Origin: JBLHGU01 sp047615875
GTDB lineage: Bacteria > Pseudomonadota > Gammaproteobacteria > Arenicellales > CAJQKF01
Direction: 5' to 3'
Length of the DNA: 6,756 bases
Assembly: GCA_047615875.1 (NCBI GenBank)
Contig: JBLHGU010000270.1
Coordinates: forward strand, 1-6,756
This document shows positions 6,573-6,756 of the stretch, piece after piece. The first letter of the stretch is position 1; every line of letters starts with the position of its first letter. A program made the position numbers and the translations under genes. The notes under the pieces are model-generated. The model was not told the origin of the DNA, did no database searches, and saw only the letters and a program-made list of their open reading frames with translations.

Positions 6573-6756
6573 ATAATACTGTAGCCATACTTGAGCGACT
6601 TGTCAGCTTCCCCACAGTCAGCCGGAATAGCAATCTCGACTTAATCGAATTTACTGCTGATTACCTGGATGGTCTGGGTGTAACGTGCGACCTGGTTCAC
6701 AACGAAGATCGTAGCAAAGCTAATATGTATGCCACCATTGGCCCTGATGATGTGCC
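6569..6756 (+). CDS. ArgE-type M20 deacetylase (acetylornithine deacetylase-like), N-terminus only
   Basis: Only 62 complete codons lie in the window; the gene runs off the right edge. The translated start contains LERLVSFPTVSRNSNLDLI (8-26), a Y-L-D-G-L-G helix end near 36-41, and KANMYATIGP (50-59). This is the characteristic opening of the proteobacterial ArgE/acetylornithine deacetylase group of M20 amidohydrolases. In that group the first zinc-binding HTD motif follows within about 20 residues, so it should lie just outside the window. Family members hydrolyse N-acetyl-ornithine or other N-acyl amino acids in the cytoplasm using zinc. Its position behind an M24 hydrolase and a cyclase, rather than with arg genes, suggests a catabolic N-acyl substrate instead of arginine synthesis. 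That is inference, so no gene symbol is given. The start is set by the ATGA overlap with the cyclase. Confidence 0.85.
   Translation, partial: MNNTVAILERLVSFPTVSRNSNLDLIEFTADYLDGLGVTCDLVHNEDRSKANMYATIGPDDV

Overview
The window reads as a piece of a proteobacterial chromosome. Its GC content is moderate, a little under half by eye. It holds densely packed metabolic genes and no mobile elements, RNA genes or CRISPR arrays that I can see. The ArgE-like protein at the right edge and the cyclase with a DUF427 N-terminus are both types I associate with alpha- and gammaproteobacteria, many of them marine. The class and species are not determined by what is visible.

Layout: (1) 41-2560, plus strand: a class III aminotransferase of the AGXT2-like type, followed 30 bases later by an enolase-superfamily (MR/MLE-type) enzyme that most likely starts at TTG. 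(2) 2571-3455, minus strand: a ten-helix EamA/DMT transporter, convergent with the enolase-superfamily gene across only 10 bases. (3) 3456-3721: an AT-rich divergent intergenic region that must carry the promoters of the transporter and of the next operon. (4) 3722 to the right edge, plus strand: an M24/creatinase-fold hydrolase, a three-part protein (DUF427, GAF-like region, class III nucleotide cyclase), and the first 62 codons of an ArgE-type M20 deacetylase whose ATG overlaps the cyclase stop.

Together the genes look like a catabolic or salvage locus for a small nitrogenous compound (inference). The M24 protein has lost the usual metal ligands of aminopeptidase P and methionine aminopeptidase but keeps a histidine that aligns with the catalytic His of creatinase. 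This suggests hydrolysis of a C-N bond in a small molecule rather than a peptidase. A deacylase, an omega-aminotransferase, an enolase-superfamily enzyme and a small-molecule transporter are adjacent. The order hydrolase, deacetylase, class III aminotransferase recalls the ectoine route (DoeA/EutD, DoeB/EutE, DoeD), but the deacetylase here belongs to a different family (M20) and an enolase-superfamily enzyme is added. The most unusual element is the cyclase: a DUF427 module and a second-messenger domain placed inside the catabolic operon and coupled to the deacetylase.
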